DNA from: Branchiostoma lanceolatum
Taxonomy: Eukaryota; Chordata; Leptocardii; Amphioxiformes; Branchiostomatidae
Direction of reading: 5' to 3'
Assembly: GCF_035083965.1 (NCBI RefSeq)
Contig: NC_089727.1
Coordinates: 9,615,501-9,679,500, forward strand
DNA length: 64,000 bases
Of this stretch, positions 60,901-64,000 are shown piece after piece. Within the stretch, counting starts at the first letter, position 1. Each line of letters opens with the position of its first letter. The notes beneath the pieces are model-generated. The model had not been told where the DNA came from and made no database searches. It saw only the letters and a list, made by a program, of their open reading frames with translations. The position numbers were made by a program, and so were the translations under genes.

Positions 60901-63900
60901 AATTAGCAGTTCAGCCAATCATAGCATGGCAATTAGCTGTTCACTAATGAGAGAGTGGCTGCATGTCTGTCAAATCAAGGAGGTCAAATATTTGCATTTC
61001 ATGTTTTTGTTTTTCATTTTTACATTTCGACAGCAGTATATTGGCTATGGGATTGGTCTACTCTACGCAGGGATCCAGGGGCGGCAGTTTGAACCCTGCT
61101 TGGGCATGGTAGAAGGGGTTGCATTTGTAATTTCAGATGGGGACATAAAGCTGGCAGTCCAGTGTACAAGGGAGCTTCAGGTGTTAGCCTCATATATCAA
61201 ACCTGTACACGTAACAGAACCCAACAATCTTATATTATTGAGAGTGGGTGTGATGTCCTGAACAAAACAGAACAGGGGTGACATGTGTGTACTTGGCTGA
61301 ATACTGAGCTGTAGCGAAGCAGAAATGCAGCTACTTACTACTACTAGCCAGAAGAAAAAGAGGATGACTGTTTTACCTTACCTTCTATTCATTTAGGATT
61401 AGGAACCGATTTAGAAACAGATTTCTAGGTTGACACTTACTGTTATCTCAATCATATTAAGTTTATGTTGATTTTGACTTAAGCTTTGCCAGTGGACTAG
61501 CCCCCTGCTGCAGTGATTGCACCACAGTGTGGCCCCAGGGCTATGAAACGGAGATGGGCACCGCCCTATACATCAATTATGGTGTGGGAGGATTTTAACT
61601 TTAACTAACTTTTGATTTTATGATACATTTTGAACCCCCTCAGGAGCTGGGGTTCAGAGGGGACATTGGGTACCAAACCTTCCTGTATTCCAACGAGGCC
61701 GACATTAGGAGAGTCCTCATGTTCCTCATGGAGAAGATGCCTAAAGAGACCGCCGAAGCTGCCTCAGAACCCATGGGTAAGAAACTGTAGTGTGTAGGAT
61801 ACTGGGACAGTCTTATAATATCTAAATCTTCTATCTATTGGCTGCCGTTGGCTATGTTTGTTGTGCATGGGACTTGATTTAGAAAAAAAAGATCAATTTT
61901 TGTACAGAGGTTGTTTTTCGAATATTCAGTTTTTGGTCAGAAGTAATTTAGGAATGGTCCATTTTTGCACTGACTTTGAATCTGGCCAATTTTGCATGGG
62001 ATGGGAATGGGAGTAAAATATCCTGCATTTGCTCACCAACGTTTGCTTTCTAGTGTAGCATACATACACACAGCCAGATACAGCAGTAACCTCAGTGTTT
62101 TCTAAATTGGCGAAATAGACTCAGGGTATAGAAACATTTCAAATTGTTTCAGGAAAATGTTTTACATTGTGCAATGCATCAATCCTTTTCCTACATGTGT
62201 TGAGTCTGCTGTTTTTCTAAACAGGGAAGTCCGCCATGTTGAAGCGTAGCATAGCGGCAGAGTTAGACAAACAGATGAAGTCGGCGTGGACGCCATCGTA
62301 CTGTAAACAAGACGGTCTGTGCTGGAGGGGGACCAAACCACGGCAGTGGCACAGGGAGGTACGTCCTGTTGTCATTCAGAAAACTTTACCTCGGTTCAAA
62401 CACCAAAATCAAATCCAATACTATACTATACTTAAGGCTCTGCACCTTAGGTATAGTCAGAAATCTCAGTTAAAACATGGTTCACTGCTGGTTCATAACT
62501 TTGGACTTCTACAGCTGGGAAGATGATCCCAGAAACTGAAGTTATCTAGCAGGCCCCGCCCCTAAGGTATTGCCAAAAAGAAATTGAATGAAGTAAGAAG
62601 TTTCCTCTTAGGGATTAGAATTATATTACTTCTTACTGAGATGTAATAGGTATAAATGTAGCAAAATATGTATAACTAATAGACCGATCCTGACTACTGT
62701 CCATCACAATTAGCTTTTCAACCAATGATAGAATGGCAATCTGCAGTTTGACTAATGATCATGAGAGAGTGAAGGAGGTGGTCAGGGCAATGGGATCGGT
62801 CTATTAGGTGTATCATCATACTTAGAGTTGTTAACTCTTTGTAAGGTGTAGCTCCTTTTAGGTGTCACTATCTGAGGTACATGTTTGTATTAAAATTTTT
62901 AAACAGGGTCTGAGTGGAGTCAAGAGGTTTCATTCCTGTCCTGTCCGCTCACCTGAAGGAGTTGGTGATGTCACAAAAAAGACTCCAAAAGGTACTATTA
63001 AGGATAGCCGAACTGCACAAAAATATAAAGACTTCATATATTTTATATACATGTAGATATAAATAATAAAATTGTGACATCTATGCATGTACATATAAGC
63101 TACTCTTTGCCGGCTTGATGTCACTATCTGAACTGACAAATGCAATCCCTTACAACATGTCCAAACTAGGGCCAACCCTAGAATTGAAACCTGCCGATGG
63201 GTTCATGGAATTTGATTCATGTGGTGAAGAGGTGGCAGTGCATTTAAAGAACTGTTAGACATTCCGCATAATCCAGACTAATGCATGTGGAAGAGATTGT
63301 CTTAATGTAGCCTTTATCATTGACTAATTGTGAGAAATATTGTTTTTCCAGAGTTCAAGAGGTACTATGACAAGCACCTGCAGCCCCTGACGTCCCAGCC
63401 CCCTCAGGGTTCACAGGTGGTTCCATCTGTCCTGGAGGCTAACGAGCTGTCAGTCACCGCCCAGCAGGAGTGGGAAACTGAGTGGAACCAGCACGGCCTA
63501 CCCTCAAGACTGTCACAGGAGGTACGTACCGTAAATTCACTTATCTTCACAGTACTCAAATTTCTCGGCACAATGAAGATCAAGAGTTTGCTAAATAGCA
63601 GCCTCAAATAAAGTCAGTAGTTGTAATCCTTTGACTTGAAAAGTTATTGATTTTAGACCTCCTTGCTTAAAAGAAGAAATTTTAAAGTAACCACCAAGAG
63701 ACATTATCACAAACCAGATGGCATCAACTAATCAGGAGCCTCTTTTGAGATTTGATTATGAGGCTGTGATATCATTGGTCAGCCAAAAAAGTGTATGGTT
63801 ATTGGATGCAGTACTGATGTCACAATATTCTACAAGCAACGTACATACATGATTCTTCCTCTCCAGGATTATAAAGCAAGGAAGAGACAGAGGTTGGAAA

Positions 63901-63977
63901 AGAGAATATCAGACCAGCTACGACAGGCTATCCAGCTGGAGACCAGCAAGGCTACCGCTGGCAGGGATCTTCTACAG
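57918..63977 (+). CDS. CCDC22: CCDC22: Commander/CCC complex subunit, 3' partial
   Basis: Exons 57918-57967, 59542-59713, 61644-61776, 62225-62358, 62907-62991, 63352-63521 and 63867-63977 join in phase to 285 aa. The gene runs off the right edge (human protein 627 aa). CCDC22 pairs with CCDC93 and COMMD proteins in the CCC part of Commander, which recycles endosomal cargo. It begins [16 protein letters not shown], the first helix of its calponin-homology-like NN-CH domain. Then come [60 protein letters not shown] and MEKMPKET. The last visible exon ([20 protein letters not shown]) starts the coiled coil. The donor at 63978 (gtctgt) is the least secure. Intron 1 holds a TTAA-flanked transposon. 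Confidence 0.95.
58407..59181. mobile_element. Non-autonomous DNA transposon with TTAA target sites (Kolobok/piggyBac-type)
   Basis: TTAA at 58403-58406 and 59182-59185 flank inverted ends: left AGGCATCCAGAGCATTTTAT, GTGGCTTGAAAA; right TTTGAAGCCACATAAAGTGC, TCTGGGTGCCT. It is 775 bp long. An inner inverted pair (GGTAATGGACCGTTCC near 58631 and GGAACGGTCCATTCTCC near 58927) extends the symmetry. No transposase frame is visible. The TTAA target duplication fits Kolobok or piggyBac; the ends do not look like typical piggyBac. Confidence 0.82.
59250..59462. repeat. GACCACCT-type dispersed repeat
   Basis: Contains GTCAAATAGTGGGCCTGTAT, GACCACCTCTACATAAGGAC and AGTGATCACCTGTTCACA. It matches the stretch at 32575-32725 and lies in the same CCDC22 intron as the TTAA element. 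Confidence 0.65.
59769..60584. mobile_element. Long member of the TCTCCAAGCAGA transposon family (copy 4)
   Basis: Left TCTCCAACCAGACC then GCAAAGACCGTATCCAACTG and GAAGAAGGAG. The right end is its reverse complement: CTCCTTCTGCCTGTTGGATA, CGGTCTTTGCCAACC and GGTCTGCTTGGAGA. The length is 816 bp with about 55-bp inverted ends. The word GCAAAGACCGTATCCAAC is shared with the 140-bp hairpin at 14228. The unique inside has no transposase frame. CCDC22 intron 2. Confidence 0.85.
60590..60855 (-). repeat. tRNA-derived SINE, minus strand
   Basis: On the minus strand a tRNA-like head (CTATAGCTCAACTGGTAGCA as A box; CCGGTTCAATCCTGG as B box) runs into a tail with CATCTCGGTTGGGGCTGCAC, CAGAAGGGACGTAAAATGGG and GGTCCTGTGTTCAAGGTG. 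It starts right beside the end of the transposon at 59769-60584. Confidence 0.75.
60886..61061. mobile_element. AATAGACCGATCC-family MITE copy
   Basis: Left ATAGACTGTCCATCACAATT, core TAGCAGTTCAGCCAATCATA, right GGCTATGGGATTGGTCTACT. It lies in CCDC22 intron 2. Confidence 0.78.
61075..61312 (+). repeat. Dispersed repeat shared with 47345-47545
   Basis: Same order of words as the copy in the TMEM184C intron: GACATAAAGCTGG, GGGAGCTTCAGG, AGCCTCATATATCAAACCTG, AACAGAACCCAACA, GGGGTGACATGTGTGTACTT. The 5' part has GGCAGTTTGAACCCTGCTTG, which is B-box-like. Confidence 0.7.
62678..62805. mobile_element. AATAGACCGATCC-family MITE with both intact ends
   Basis: Left AATAGACCGATCCTGACTAC, right GGGATCGGTCTATT, 128 bp. 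The core has CCATCACAATTAGC and AACCAATGATAGAATGGCAA. This is the best-preserved pair of ends in the window, in CCDC22 intron 4. Confidence 0.88.
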
Positions 63978-64000
63978 GTCTGTACTAGAAGGGGCGTCAC

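Overview
The window looks like nuclear DNA of a lancelet (Branchiostoma, amphioxus). It carries single-copy chordate genes with vertebrate-like exon structures. Their introns are short and packed with small inverted-repeat DNA transposons, SINE-like repeats and microsatellites. The species call is an inference from gene content and style; no database was searched. Coding exons were joined by hand from GT/AG sites, reading phase and homology remembered from human proteins.

Layout. 0.8-5.3 kb (+): last eight coding exons of FBXW7 (F-box and WD40 substrate receptor of an SCF ubiquitin ligase); the 5' exons lie left of the window. 5.3-9.3 kb: long 3' flank, a 93-bp direct repeat and a palindromic satellite. 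9.3-21 kb (+): an accessory cluster of a UDP-glucuronosyltransferase (UGT, 530 aa) and two tandem UNC93A-like membrane proteins (507 aa each). Two decayed UNC93A exon fragments lie among them. A promoter and 5' leader is present three times, once in front of the UGT. 21.6-26.7 kb (-): a two-exon uncharacterised gene (197 aa) whose intron contains an intronless STRA6-family retinol transporter on the opposite strand.

28.2-33.9 kb (-): INTS12 (Integrator subunit with PHD finger, 458 aa, 8 exons), head-to-head with OXSM (mitochondrial 3-oxoacyl-ACP synthase, 465 aa, intronless). 36.9-41.2 kb (-): SPART/spartin (657 aa, 5 exons), head-to-head with TMEM184C (464 aa, 9 exons, +). 49.6-57.6 kb (-): PRMT9 (893 aa, 12 exons), convergent with TMEM184C and head-to-head with CCDC22 (+), which runs off the right end. 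FBXW7, INTS12, TMEM184C and PRMT9 all lie on human 4q (from memory), so this looks like a conserved chordate linkage block.

The genes do not form one pathway. The left part is a detoxification, transport and retinoid-type accessory cluster shaped by recent tandem duplication. The right part is stable housekeeping DNA arranged as three divergent gene pairs. The most unusual signals are the shared promoter/leader joining UGT and UNC93A, the 56-bp minisatellite that repeats an FBXW7 exon end together with its splice donor, a STRA6 gene nested antisense in another gene, and several related families of hairpin transposons, including one nested in another. No LTR or other virus-like element was recognised.
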